Counted from the first letter of the stretch, positions 1-19,032 are shown. The stretch is DNA of 64,000 nucleotides from Lytechinus pictus (GCF_037042905.1 NC_087252.1:35368965-35432964); one strand, 5' to 3'. The notes: a model not told the origin generated them from the sequence alone. Made by a program: numbers and translations.

Positions 1-1440
1 AGTTGTTAAACACTTAAAATGTTTAAACAACTACTATGCAATTCACATATTAAACAACGTTGTTTGAATTATATTTTAACAATGAAACAACATAATACAT
101 AAATTAATTACAAATAAATCACAAGAATATTATGACCATACATATAAATAGCATTTTACAGTGCATCATTGTTAACAGAAACTGTTTTTCGACCCTTCTC
201 AGCATCATATTCATAACTTTTTTAAATTATTCACTTATTCAATTTTAAGTAAAAATAAAGTTGAAAGATTATCTCATAAGACAATACAATTGTTTTTATA
301 TCGTCTTGATTTAGTGATCCCCAATCCTTCACCTTCTTGAGCAGTTGTAAAATGCGATATGAACTTGTAGCTCTCGACCTTTGCTCCGTTTGGGTCTTGT
401 GAACAACAGTCTTTCAAGCAGTGTCAGTCAGTCATCTTCGGATTATATGCTGTAAATTATACAATGAAAATAGACCATAGTTTTAACTTTTGAGTTTGAT
501 TTATTGCTAATGTCATAATTGGTCATTCAAATATTTAAAAAGAAAATAGATAAGAAAAAGAACAGGGCAGGAAAATATTTATGATTTTTGCAAAACAAAT
601 ACTGAAGGAAACAAAATCAAAATCAATCTCCATCCATATCAATTTGGTACACTTCTGCACTTCAGTGATTATAATTTGCATTATTTTTCAATTCAATTTC
701 CTGTATTTTAGGGTCTAATTATTGATATCATCATGTCTCAAAAATTCCATTGACGATTGACTGTCCCTGGCCTTACCGAAAAAAATAAAAACAGTGTCCA
801 GTTTTAGAAGTTAAATCAGTATCGCGAAAGTTCCAACAAATAAAATGCCCAAACTTATATTCCTAAAATACTACGAGTATGATATTCGCCATTCCATTAA
901 TACAAGCAGAGCTTCAATTTCAGAGCCATACACAACAACAGGTGCAGCTGCCATTCATTACATACACGCCCCAAGGCCGCATGGCCGAGCTCACACACAT
1001 TCCACAGCCATTCACGAACCATGCACGAACAACCGAGCGAAGCCCGATCACAACACAACGTACGCCATGCTTTATATACACCATTGCGGACTAAGCACAA
1101 ACACCACCGCAAAACAGTTCACAAAATAAACCTCGGTGTAGACGGTTTTCCGTATGTCGCTCTGTACCAATACATGTCGCTCACATACACTTTGCACACA
1201 TTGACACACAGTAAACAACGAACACAGTCGTGCGATTTTCACTTCTCGACGGTAAATATCTTCAAAAATATGACTTACCAAATGACGAGAAGTCCGCAAA
1301 ATATCATCAGATTTTCCGAGGTAATGTAGCTACACCGTATGAAGAAAATTAGATTTTCAACTCGAAATCTTGAAGGAAATACGTCGTGTTTAGTATGAGG
1401 TTGATCGGTGGTTCGCAGAGAAAATTCTCGCACTACATAG
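1..1440. other. no recognised gene
   Basis: AT-rich sequence with no convincing exon. On the minus strand around 240-420 there are short open stretches in two frames, but neither is recognisable and splice signals are weak. The overlapping frames at 845-1329 are not protein-like. Confidence 0.4.
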
Positions 1441-1460
1441 GTTTTGTATTATGGGAAAAT

Positions 1461-1570
1461 ATGCAAATGAGAGCCAAAACACCCAATGAGATCACAGCTC
1501 AAGATTTGTGAATGAAACATGACGTCACGCACTACGCTGGCGATCGAACGAGCGTACTGCGCATGCGCGG
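1461..1570 (+). promoter_or_regulatory. candidate promoter: octamer, CRE and NRF-1 motifs
   Basis: Within 110 bases of CpG-containing DNA lie an octamer ATGCAAAT (1461-1468), a full CRE TGACGTCA (1520-1527) and an exact NRF-1 palindrome TGCGCATGCGCG (1558-1569), followed by an ETS-like TTCC. This is typical of a housekeeping promoter, and the only gene downstream on the plus strand is PSMC4. No first exon could be joined to it, so the assignment to PSMC4, and even the direction, is inference. Confidence 0.4.
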
Positions 1571-1829
1571 GTTTCCTGTACAATTCTTCTTTGTGTACAG
1601 ATCGCGCTAGAACTTCGGTTTCTGACTGTATTATTAAGTGAGTGAAGCCAACGGAGTTCAGCTGAACAACCAACATAACGGAGACCGAAGCTTTTGGTCT
1701 AGTCCAATTCCTGCAAGCATATAGTGAGAACCCACATATCGACCACCTCTTGAAACCGACCACCTTGCCCGCATTAAAATTATTGCGTATTATAAACGAT
1801 ACGCGCGGGAGAGTAGGCGCAGTGTCCAT

Positions 1830-2959
1830 AGGAACGGTAAAAACTGATTTTACGAGAGAAAAAGAAGGGGAAAGGGCAAAAATTTAGTAGAATTTATCAA
1901 AATTGTTTTGACAAGACCCGAACTCGCCCCGTTTCTGATAAGAAATGGCTTTAGAACAAATATCCATCATCAATCGTGGAATCATGTGCCGGTGCTCGTA
2001 GTGGAAGTAGTGAGACGATGATTTAGCATGTTGACATCATAAAACTGATTTGGAAGAGTCAAAATATTTTGCCACCGCGATTTTGACAGCGCTAGCATTT
2101 TGACATCATTGTGTATTGGTTTTCTATGTAAACGGAATCATCACATTTTCATGTACACAAAGTCTATGGCGTATGGGGAAACGGAATTTCCGTTTTCAGA
2201 CATGCTGAAACGGAATTTGAGATTTTATGAAACGGAAAAGGCAATTTTTAGAAACGGAAAATCACTGTCCCTACAAATGGGGAATCAAGACTTAAATTGA
2301 GAAAGAGCATGTTCTGTAACTGTGGCATCATTTTAGTGAATTGCAATGCCAATATGATTATTGTTACTGTTAGAGAGAGCCCGAGTCGAGAGGGATGTGA
2401 GATAGATGGAGAGAAGCTTGCTTGTCTTCAGACTTCACATTTCGCCCTGTCGAAAAAAAAACCAGAAGCTAAACTTAACGTTATAAGAAAATATAACTTA
2501 GAGTCCTAGATCTTAATGTTGTAACCCGCAAGTGAAAACAGTAGATCTTAAGATACCCACTGTTTTGGAGGAGTTTTAAAAAAAAATCTGATGTTTTGCA
2601 GTCCTCCTACACAGACTGCAAAATTCATTGCGTTTACTTTTGCTATTTTTATTTTTAATTTGTCATTTTATTGGAATACACTAGACCCCCCTACCTATTC
2701 TTTTTAAACTACGATATGACCATGATGACCCTAAATTTGCAAGAAAGTTCTTATATTTTAGTTATTTTTTACTTGGAACAAAACCACCAATTTCTATGTT
2801 TCTCGCACCTTTTTTTGTGACCCATCTCTTAAATCTGAGCTAAGCCTCTGCGGGCTTTTGGAAATATGGTGCAGACTATGTATTTTTTATGGCAATTTTG
2901 CCATTTCAGAAGAGATTTATTGAAATCGTGACTTTCCTGTTGTGAGTGATAGATCTAGT
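1830..2959. other. no recognised gene
   Basis: Noncoding sequence between the candidate promoter and the 2.3-kb transposon-like element. There is a local cluster of the decamer 'aaacggaat' and variants at about 2175-2265 (aaacggaatt, aaacggaaaa). No exon was found for the missing PSMC4 start. Confidence 0.4.
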
Positions 2960-5296
2960 GCCTAGGGGCATTTTCACCACAGATGGACACAGAGGCAAAA
3001 AAATCAAGTTGATATTCATGTAAAATGCTTTATGTTTTTTAATAAAACAAGACCTGAAGTTTCTGAGACAAAAATTTTTCTGACTCTGGCAGCCATTTTT
3101 TATTTCAAAATGGCTGCCAAAGTATGGATACAAATTAGTGTTGAAAATAGTATATTGATACATATTTTGTTTTGACAGATTTTTAAAGAACACGTTTGAT
3201 CATGATGTTTTCGCCTGTGATTTAGCTTGCTATTATAACACTTTTTAAAATCCCACAGAAAGAAACACCAGTAATTCATTCATCTGATAAAAAAACATTG
3301 ATGAAGTATGTGATATGGTATGTAATGTCAGTTACCGAAAACATGAACTTTTTTTTCTCATTTCCTGGAAAAGAGGATATATTATATGAAACTTGGTAGA
3401 TTTCCTCTCTAGGTAACACCCCTCCCTTCTACACCAAAATTAAAGATTACCAATTAACAATGAAGCCATAGGGTACCATTAAATATATGTAATGTCAGTT
3501 ACCAAGTGGAAAATGTAATGTCAGTTACCGAGATGTAATGTCAGTTACCATGATAAAACGTTGGTTACCAATATTGAAATGCAAATATGTGGTCAATTTT
3601 ATGGTGAAGAAATATTGTATACTTGTTATTTAAGTCAAGTCACACCAGAAGGAGCTTGCTATTGACTTTTAAAAGGTATAGTTCACAAGGAATACTATAT
3701 GATATTATGAAGGAAGTTGCATTCCCATCGTGCAAAAAAAAATTACTATGAAATTGTTTTGTACATGCACTTACCAAGTACCTAATTGTTTGTATCAGAC
3801 AATTTTTTGTTTGGTTTTCGGGGGGGGGGGGGGGGGTAGGGGGTACTTTTCCCAACCTATTGCCTAAATCTGCAACATTTTTAAAGCTTAACATTGTGAT
3901 GAAGGGGATTTCCAGGGTCCCTTTTTTAGTTTCTAGGATTCTTTTGAGCATTGCCTTGCTAAAAGTAAATTCCTGGTTTTTATACCTGTTAGTAGTGTGG
4001 ATGTGTGATACAATTTTGTTTTTGGTTTACAAGTATAGATGAAAAGTGAAATTTGACAGTTCTGATCAATGTTGCATGGATCTACTAAAACTGTGGTGTT
4101 TTTTTCTAATTTACAAATAGTTCAGTTTCAGTTTAGAAGCTGGAGTTTATTTTTTGTTGACAGCTTATAAAAGAAATTAGCAAAGAAAATGATTAAACAA
4201 ATTATGAAGAGAATTGAAATCCTACAGATATGAACAAGCATTGCTTGCACTGACCAGAATAGAAATCAATAAAACTACATGGCTGCATGAGATTCGGGGG
4301 AGGGGTACATGTAGCCTAGGGGAGGAGACCCTTATTCATTTTTGCCTTTTTTGAGGGGAGGGGGAGGTTGGAGAAGGAAAAGGTTTAAAAAGTCAATATA
4401 AAACTGATGAATATGTTATGGGTGTATAGTCAGAAAAATCCATGTGTACAGTCAATGCAATATTAAATTACTATAGGAAAACATGTAGCTGCTATGACCC
4501 CACCCCCCCCCCCCCCCCCGAGTAAGTAAAACATACATTTCTTATCTTTTGATAATTAAAAATGTGAAGTATTATGAAACTTTTATGATTTTAAAAAGCC
4601 TTACATATAAGTACCAAGAAAATTATGCCTTTGAAAATCATATAGCACTGGTAAATGTTAATGTGTATTGTCAGTTACCGACAAGTAATGATAAAAATGT
4701 TCAAATCAAAGAAAGGAATTAAGAAAAAGAAAAAAGTTTTTCATTGAAATGTTCCTAAAAACTCGGGTATACTTCCACATCAAGCTCACTTTCATGTGAA
4801 GCCCTGCACAGAAGATACAATGCAATGATTCCACACATTTGACTTCCATGTGTTATCTCTATGGCAAATTAAGTGTAATGTCAGTTACCGTAATGTCAGT
4901 TACCAGCATGGTTGTGGAAAAATTATCATAGTCCCCAAAAGACAAAAACAAATTTTTTAATATTTTGACACATCTTAACCTAGTAACGGAGGTATATTTA
5001 CATATTCAAATTATTACTCTATCTACTCAGGGACATGAGATATTTCAATTTTAATGAACCCCCTGAAATTGCATGTCCTTTTGCGTAATGTCAGTTACCG
5101 ACACATTTTTGCTTGCTGATGCGTAAAAAAATGTGGTTACATAGGAAAACTTAGTATCAGAGTATACAGCAAGGTTCACTTTATTAACTCTATCAAAAGC
5201 AAACTCCCATCATTTGTTGTTTTAGAGATACACACAATGAAAGGTGTGAAAACATTGTGCCGTGTAATGTCAGTTACCGTGAAAATGCCCCTAGGC
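2960..5296. mobile_element. 2.34-kb TIR element with nine copies of TAATGTCAGTTACCG
   Basis: The ends are perfect 18-bp inverted repeats GCCTAGGGGCATTTTCAC (2960-2977 and, inverted, 5279-5296). Inside are nine same-strand copies of TAATGTCAGTTACCG or one-base variants, starting at 3323, 3490, 3516, 3536, 4666, 4876, 4891, 5086 and 5265; the last runs directly into the right TIR. There is also a 13-bp-stem hairpin at 3087-3119, a G tract near 3821 and a C tract near 4503. No transposase frame is present, so it looks non-autonomous. No clear target duplication was seen and the superfamily is unassigned. Confidence 0.8.
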
Positions 5297-5473
5297 TATA
5301 TAGCAATGTGTTTGTTGTAGTTATGATGATTGATTATGCTTGCCTGTGAAAGAAGTTTGACCTGTCTAATCTCGGTACGTGTCAAATTTAGGGTGTGTTT
5401 CTCTAAATCCTTGTGTTTCTTTTCTCATTCCTCCTACTCTTCCCGGTGTAATAGCCCTTCTACACCAGGGCCC

Positions 5474-5733
5474 CGTCTTACAAAGAGTTACGATTTATCC
5501 AATCAACTGTAACTCTATGGAAATCCACCCGTGTCATAATTTTTTCTACAGGAAATTTGCACAATGTCCTTTGTAAACAAAGACAAGCACAGTGAATTTT
5601 CAAGAAAATGCATGAACATACATCATAGTTAGAAAATATTTTGAACAAACATGCATAATGGATGTTGACGTTGCTGGCCGTCCATAGATGTGATTGATTG
5701 GATCAATCGCAACTCTTTGTAAGACATAATACA
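5474..5733. mobile_element. palindromic MITE, 'cttacaaagagttgcgatt' family
   Basis: It opens with GTCTTACAAAGAGTTACGAT and closes with the inverse ATCGCAACTCTTTGTAAGAC; each end carries its own small stem. Other copies lie at 33419-33679, 35214-35484, 41018-41250 (split) and 47523-47772. It ends about 150 bases before the first recognised PSMC4 exon. Confidence 0.8.
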
Positions 5734-5889
5734 ACATAGGGTTTAAATATGATAAAGCACAAGCGTCCTGCAGCTGCACTACACCAGCACTGACCAGTGA
5801 GTTGTGTTGCACCACTCTACCTAGGCTTCATTTCCTCAGGCGATGTGATAGCTAAAATATTCCTTTTCTTTATTTTTGTTTGTTTGTAG

Positions 5890-13574
<7,685 letters not shown>

Positions 13575-13818
13575 ACCATCAATGAATAGGGGCCCCATAT
13601 CACAAAACTTAACAATTCATCTTATGATTGATTGTACATAGTCATCAATGCGATCAGTTGTAAAGAAATGGTTCTACAATCAATTGTTCAGTTTTGTGGA
13701 ACAAGGCCTAGGCAGAGATTAATTTAAGCATAATAACTATGTGCAGACTCCCTAAGGCTCATATTCACCAAGGCGGTTTCAATTGTACCATGGTATATGC
13801 GGATTTTGTATGAATAAA
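13575..13818 (+). other. PSMC4 3' UTR with candidate poly(A) signal
   Basis: The first AATAAA after the stop is at 13813-13818, giving a 3' UTR of about 260 nt. Both the UTR (13589-13710) and the signal (inside the element at about 13760-13960) are in repeat sequence. Another AATAAA lies at 14083-14088, also inside a MITE. Signal use is inference. Confidence 0.5.
13589..13710. mobile_element. short palindromic MITE in PSMC4 3' UTR
   Basis: GGGGCCCCATATCACAAAAC at the left pairs with GTTTTGTGGAACAAGGCC at the right, with TA on both sides. It is related to the 'taacacaaagtttagcgat' ends at 26767 and 36050. Confidence 0.65.
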
Positions 13819-13962
13819 GTCTGATAAATCAATGTACGCTTTTGGCAAAAGGCGCTAAATTCATGCTTGAATGAATCGCAATAGTACAAGAAATCTGCAT
13901 AAACCATGGTCATGTGCTATGTTTCAATTGAAATCTCTTTTGAGAATACGGCCTTTGTGTCC
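13760..13962. mobile_element. palindromic MITE with CCATGGT arms, copy 1
   Basis: The left arm 'caaggcggtttcaattgtac' and 'catggtatatgcggatt' are mirrored by 'aatctgcataaaccatggt' and 'caattgaaatctctttt' at the right. A longer relative is at 43871-44250. It carries the AATAAA nearest the PSMC4 stop. Confidence 0.65.
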
Positions 13963-14061
13963 ACATGTGGTCTAGACTTGAAAGGATTAACCCTAACTCC
14001 TTACCATACTTGGCTAGTTTAACACTTCTCTGACCAGACTGAGACCCTCACCCCCATAGTC

Positions 14062-14455
14062 TAATACCCCTTTCATAAACCCAATAAAACATATCCTCCA
14101 ATTAGCCGCCTTAGAGTAGTGCGGATAATTCAATAAAAATTGCGTTCACAAACTCCATAAATTATTTTTACGAGCGCCCGTCCTGAAAAAGGCGGATAAT
14201 CGTCATGACAACTGGACACGCCCCCTCCAATGTGGTTGTGTTGGAAAAGGGTGACCTTGTGACCGCACCATGGCAATTATCCGCATTATTTGGAAATACG
14301 TTCATAAACTCAAAATCTTGTCCCGATGCCGCTATTATGCGGATAATAGCAGCATCAGAATAATGCGGATAACTCTTGTCCTCTGATTTTACGACCAAAT
14401 TATGCTGCTATTAGCCGCATAATTGTGTTTTATTGGGTTTATGAAAGGGGTATTA
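14062..14455. mobile_element. 394-bp MITE with about 30-bp TIRs
   Basis: Ends begin TAATACCCCTTTCATAAACC and are mirrored for about 30 bases at the right. The motif GCGGATAAT and its inverse ATTATCCGC recur at least five times inside. TA dinucleotides at the edges suggest a Tc1/mariner-type target. Confidence 0.8.
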
Positions 14456-15154
14456 GCTGTGATCATAGAAACGCTGATTATAAAAGCTGATTGTAAACTC
14501 AGAAAACAAGTGGGCTATCAGCATTTTTGCAGAAACATAAACATGATATCAATTCTAAATTTGTTTAAAATGACACCATTATAAACACACGCAAGGTTGA
14601 TTGAAATTAACGTCCCTGCTCTTTTCGAAAAAGCGGGCATCCAAAATCGGGTCAAAGTAGCATTCAAGACATCTTGGAAAAATGTGTTTGCAATGAACGT
14701 TACAAAATGATCATTTTGCCTTAGCAAACGAAGAATAAACACACCCATAGTTATTCAAGGTTACAGGTTGAGTAGAATGTCGTTTATCGTGCCATTTATC
14801 AGTAATTACCACTCTCCACCCGGGAGAAAAGAGCAGCTCTTAATGTCCAAGGATTGAAGGGTGTCTTCTTATTTTTCTCTCATAAGAGCTTCAAGATTGA
14901 ATTATTAGTTTTAGATATGTTTAAAACGTGTAATTAATTCCTTTATTTTGTATTATGTTTCATTGTGTATTGATAATTTTCAGTAGGTAAAGATGTATTA
15001 AAGTTAAAAAAAAAAGAATGTTTGAACTATCTGTGATATTTTTATTTAATATGTGGTGTGCTTGTATGGTTGAAATCGGCACTGATGAAGTGGAAAGAGA
15101 GATGAAACAGAAATGTTGCAAGAATCAAATAAATGATGTTTATGTTTTTTATTT

Positions 15155-15335
15155 GACGATGGTGATTGTGCTGGTGATGATGGTGATGATGATGGTGATT
15201 GTGCTGGTGATGATGGTGATGATGATGGTGATTGTGCTGGTGATGATGATGATGGTGATGATAGTGATGATGGTGATGATGGTGATGATCATGGTCTTGA
15301 TGGTGATAATGGTTGTGATGGTGATGAAGGTCAGT
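15155..15335 (+). repeat. (GAT)n / GATGGT microsatellite
   Basis: Contains three near-identical blocks of about 36 bp (GTGATTGTGCTGGTGATGAT). It abuts the left end of the next DR1-carrying MITE. Confidence 0.9.
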
Positions 15336-15354
15336 GGAATGCAAATCTCATTTT

Positions 15355-16935
15355 TGTCTCGCCTGCATAGCAAAGCGAGACTATAGGCGCCGCTTTTCCG
15401 ACGGTGGCGGCGGCGGCGGCGTCAACATCAAATCTTAACCTAAGGTTAAGTTTTTGAAATGACATCATAACTTAAAAAGTATATGGACCTAGATCATGAA
15501 ACTTGGACATAAGGTTAATCAATTATTACTGAACATCCTGCCTGAGTTTCAGGTCACATGACCAAGGTCAAAGGTCATTTAGGGTCAATGAACTTAGACC
15601 ATGTTGGGAAAATTATTTTTAAAATCTTAACCGAAGGTTAAGTTTTTGAAATGACATCGTAACTTAGAAAGTATATGGACCTAGTTCATGAAACTTGGGC
15701 ATAAGGTTAAAGATAAATTCCAGTTTTGGTAACGATCTCAAAATGACTTTTTACAGAATCTAATATAATGACCACCCAAGTGTTTGTTTGTATGAATAAA
15801 AAATATGTGCCAAAGGATTCTGGAAGAAATTGTGTAATTGCTGAGAAATAAGCAAAATAAGCGCGGATTCGGTCACTTCCGTCGGGTCTTTATTCCAGCA
15901 ATAATAATACACTGTCCCACGTGTGCCTATCTGTGTTGGTGATCTTCAGTGTGAACATTTTTCAGCGTAGATTTCAGGATTTCACAAAGTTCAGTTTATG
16001 TAACTGTACCAGATCTAGATCCTCGATGATATACTGCCAATTAAGCCTTGTTTTACAGACTTTCTCATGAAATCAGTGTTTACTGCAACTACTGGAATTT
16101 CTCTTTAATCAAGTATTACTGAACATCCTGCTCGAGTTTCAGGTCACGTGACCAAGGTCAAAGGTCATTTAGGGTCAATGAACTTTGGTCAAGTTGGGGG
16201 TATTTGTTGAATTACTATCATTACTTTGAAAATATATGGATCTAGTCCATGAAACTTGGACATAAGGTTAATCAAGTATTAGTAAACATCCTGCTTGAGT
16301 TTCAGGTCACATGACCAAGGTCAAAGGTCATTTAGGGTCAATGAACTTTGGCCAAGTTGGGGGTATTTGTTGAATTACCATCATAACTTTGAAAATTTAT
16401 GGATCTAGTTTATGAAACTTGGACATTAGGTTAATCAAGTACCACTGAATATCCTGTGCGAGTTTCAGGTCACATGACCATGGTCAATGGTCATTTAAGG
16501 TCAATGAACTTTGGCCGTGTTGGGGGTATTTGTTTAATTACCATCCTAACTCTGAAAGTTTATGGATCTAGTTCATAAAACTTGGGATATAAGAGTAATC
16601 AAGCATCACTGAACATCCCCTGTGAGTTTCAGGTCACAAAACCAAGTCAAAGGTCAGTTAAGGTCAATAAACTTAGGCCATGTTGGGGTAATTGTTGAAG
16701 TGCCATCATAACTTTGAAAGTTTATGGATAGAGTGAATGAAATGTGGACATGGGTGTAGTTGACAGTCTTAAGTCTCCGTTCAAATGTCATTTATGGTCA
16801 ATGAACGTGGTATTATGTCATTATATGAATTATGTTTTTGTGAATGATTATTTTATAGTAGTTTTCAAAGTTAGCACTGCTGCTATATTAAATTGCGTAA
16901 TGCAGGCGAGACTGCCAGAGGCGTTCCACTTGTTA
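15355..16935 (+). mobile_element. DR1-carrying MITE, copy 2, interrupted
   Basis: Same architecture as 11410-12372: GTCTCGCCTGCAT end, GC-rich GGCGGC triplets, then tandem units. Exact AGGTCAAAGGTCA occurs at 15565, 16155 and 16318. It ends 'atgcaggcgagactgccag'. It is split by a 394-bp element at 15711-16104 and is more diverged than copies 1 and 3. Confidence 0.85.
15711..16104. mobile_element. TTAA-flanked MITE nested in DR1 repeat
   Basis: The left end AGATAAATTCCAGT and right end ACTGGAATTTCTCT are imperfect inverses, and TTAA lies on both sides (15707-15710 and 16105-16108). The host reads 'aaggttaatcaagtattact' uninterrupted at about 11573 and 15513, so the empty site with a single TTAA is known. 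A partial relative, inverted, is at about 46340-46555. Confidence 0.9.
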
Positions 16936-17150
16936 CCTTCTTTCCTTCCTCAACTCTCTTTTTCTTTCCCACTTCTCTCTCTAGCTCTCATTTTTCTCAC
17001 CCCCTCTCTCTCAGAAAACACTTCTTTCTACTCACTCTGTCTCTATTCCCTTCACACACTCCCCTTTTCTTCCCTCTCTCTCCTTTATGCATACACTTCT
17101 TTTCTCTCCCCGCCGCTCTTTTTTCTCTCTACCCCCAATTAGCTTTATCT
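16936..17150 (+). repeat. CT-rich tract
   Basis: Low-complexity CT/TTC sequence following the DR1-carrying repeat. The open frames across it are Ser/Leu/Phe-rich artefacts. Confidence 0.8.
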
Positions 17151-17154
17151 TTTT

Positions 17155-17990
17155 ATACGCCCGTTTGACGGGACGCATTATGGTATCACGCTCGGTGTCC
17201 ATCCGTTAACTTTTCCTTTTAAACGCAATAACTTCACCCAGGCTCTCATAATTTGGTGTGTATGATACTAGCATGGATCCTAGGAAGCCTATCGATTTTA
17301 AGGTCAAGGTCACAGTGACATGTTTTCATCTTACCCTTCTGCAGTCCTTGTAAATGCGATAACTTCAGTTTTACTTAACCTAGGCTCATATAATTAGATG
17401 TGTATGATACTAGCATGGATCCCAGGAAGCCTGTTGATTTTGAGGTCCAAAGGTCAAGGTCACAGTGACATGTTTTCATCTTACCCTTCTGCAGTCCTTG
17501 TAAATGCGATAACTTCAGTTTAACTTAACCTAGGCTCATATAATTAGGTGTGTATGATACCAGCATGGATCCCAGGAAGCCTTTTGATTTTGAGGTCAAA
17601 AGGTCAAGGTCACAGTGACATGTTTTCATCTTACCCTTCTGCAGTCCTTGTAAATGCGATAACTTAAGTTTTACTTAACCTAGGCTCATATAATTTGGTG
17701 TGTATGATACTAGCATGGATCCCAGGAGGCCTATTGATTTAGAACTCAAAGGTCAAGGTCACAGTGACATGTTTTCATCTTACCCTTCTGAAGTCCTTGT
17801 TAAAGCAATAACTTAAGTTTTACTTAACCTATAGGCTCATATAATTTGGTGTGTATGATACTAGCATAGTTCCCAGGAATTCTATTGATTTGAGGTCAAG
17901 ACAGTCAAAGGTGAAGTCGCCACCTTCCATTTTTCTTGCTTGACCAATAGCTCCATCTTCCGCTTTACAGGCGGGTGTATTATGTGCTCG
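17155..17990 (+). repeat. tandem repeat element with ERRE-like motifs
   Basis: Starts 'acgcccgtttgacgggacgc' and ends in 'ggcgggtgtattatgtgctc'. Between them are about five tandem units of about 150 bp (GTGTATGATACTAGCATGGA, then AAGGTCACAGTGACATGTTT and CTTACCCTTCTG). Exact TCAAGGTCA is at 17304, 17454, 17604 and 17753. Units are very similar; the fifth is degraded. It is noncoding. Confidence 0.85.
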
Positions 17991-17999
17991 CCTTAGCGA

Positions 18000-18475
18000 C
18001 ACTCTTGTTCCCCCTTCATATAACCACTCCCTCTCTCTCTCATGGCCTCTCCTATTTCTCTCTCTCCATCCCTCACACCCTCCTTCCTCTAATGCAATTT
18101 TCTCTTTTACATCTGCCTCCCTCACCCTCTATCCCCTCTCACTTCACCCCTCACTTCACCCCTCAATTACTGCCTCTATCTCTTATTCTTTATCACTCGA
18201 CCAAATCGTCCTCATTATCTCTCACTTGTTGATGGATAAAGAGCACAAGAATGGGACACTCCCAAGTGTTGTGCTCTTTATCCATCAAACAAATCTATCT
18301 CTCTACCCCCTTGTCTCTTGCTCTCTATCACTCAAACAAATCCTCTCCCTCCCCCCTCTCTCTCTTTCTCACTCTTTCCTTCTAACAAATTCACCCTCTC
18401 TATCTCTCTTAAACAAATCCCCCTCTCACACATACTCTCTTTCCTATAATAAATCTCACACCCTCTTTCCCTTAA
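18000..18475 (+). repeat. CT-rich tract with embedded perfect hairpin
   Basis: Low-complexity CTCTC/CCCTCT sequence. It contains the perfect 19-bp inverted repeat TGATGGATAAAGAGCACAA (18230-18248 and 18269-18287) with a 20-nt loop that itself can pair (GGGA/TCCC). Confidence 0.85.
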
Positions 18476-18525
18476 AGGTCAAGTCCACCCCAGAATAGAG
18501 AGAGAGAGAGGATGGATTTCTTTAA

Positions 18526-19028
18526 AGGTCAAGTCCACCCCGGGAAAATGCTGGTTTGAATCAATAGAGAAAAATCAATCAAGCAAAACACTGAAAATTA
18601 CATTTTAATCGGATGTAAAATAAGAAAGTTTACTTTTAAAAGTTTCGCTTATTTTCCACAAAAAAAGTAAGTTATATGCACAACTCAGTTGTATGCAAAT
18701 GTGAGAGTCGATGATGTCCCTCACTCACTATTATCACCGTTTTAACATTTTGTGGTTCAGTCAAGTTGGTTGTCAAATCTGTGAAAAATGAAATATTGTT
18801 TAATGCAAACAATAAAAAACAAAAGAAAAAGTGAGTGAGATACGTCATTGACTCTCATTTGCATATTACTGAGTTGTGCATATAACTGTCTTGTGAAAAA
18901 TAAGCAAAAATTTAAAATGTCATAACTTTCTTATTTTGCATCCGATTTTGATGAAATTTTCAGTGTTAGGCTTGTTTGATTTTTCTCTATTGATTCAAGT
19001 CAACATTTTCCTGGGGTGGACTTGACCT
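18526..19028. mobile_element. TTAA-flanked fold-back MITE (AGGTCAAGTCCACCC), copy 1
   Basis: TTAA (18522-18525 and 19029-19032) flanks ends AGGTCAAGTCCACCC and GGGTGGACTTGACCT. The arms stay complementary far inwards, so the whole element is a fold-back. A stray end fragment of the same family, also after TTAA, lies at 18476-18493. The inverted symmetry continues outside into 'gagaggatrgatttcttt', suggesting insertion into an older palindrome. Confidence 0.9.
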
Positions 19029-19032
19029 TTAA

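Noticed and set aside
240..420. Minus-strand open stretch resembling a terminal exon
   Set aside because: Two frames are equally open, the acceptor is poor, and no protein family was recognised.
1021..1329. Plus-strand frame ending at 'ccgag/gtaatg' as the missing PSMC4 first exon
   Set aside because: The translated end does not resemble the PSMC4 N-terminus and the frame has no sensible start context.
1449..1829. 126-codon minus-strand frame over the CpG-containing promoter-like region
   Set aside because: No recognisable domain, no splice partners, and it overlaps the NRF-1/CRE cluster; an open frame in GC-richer DNA is expected by chance.
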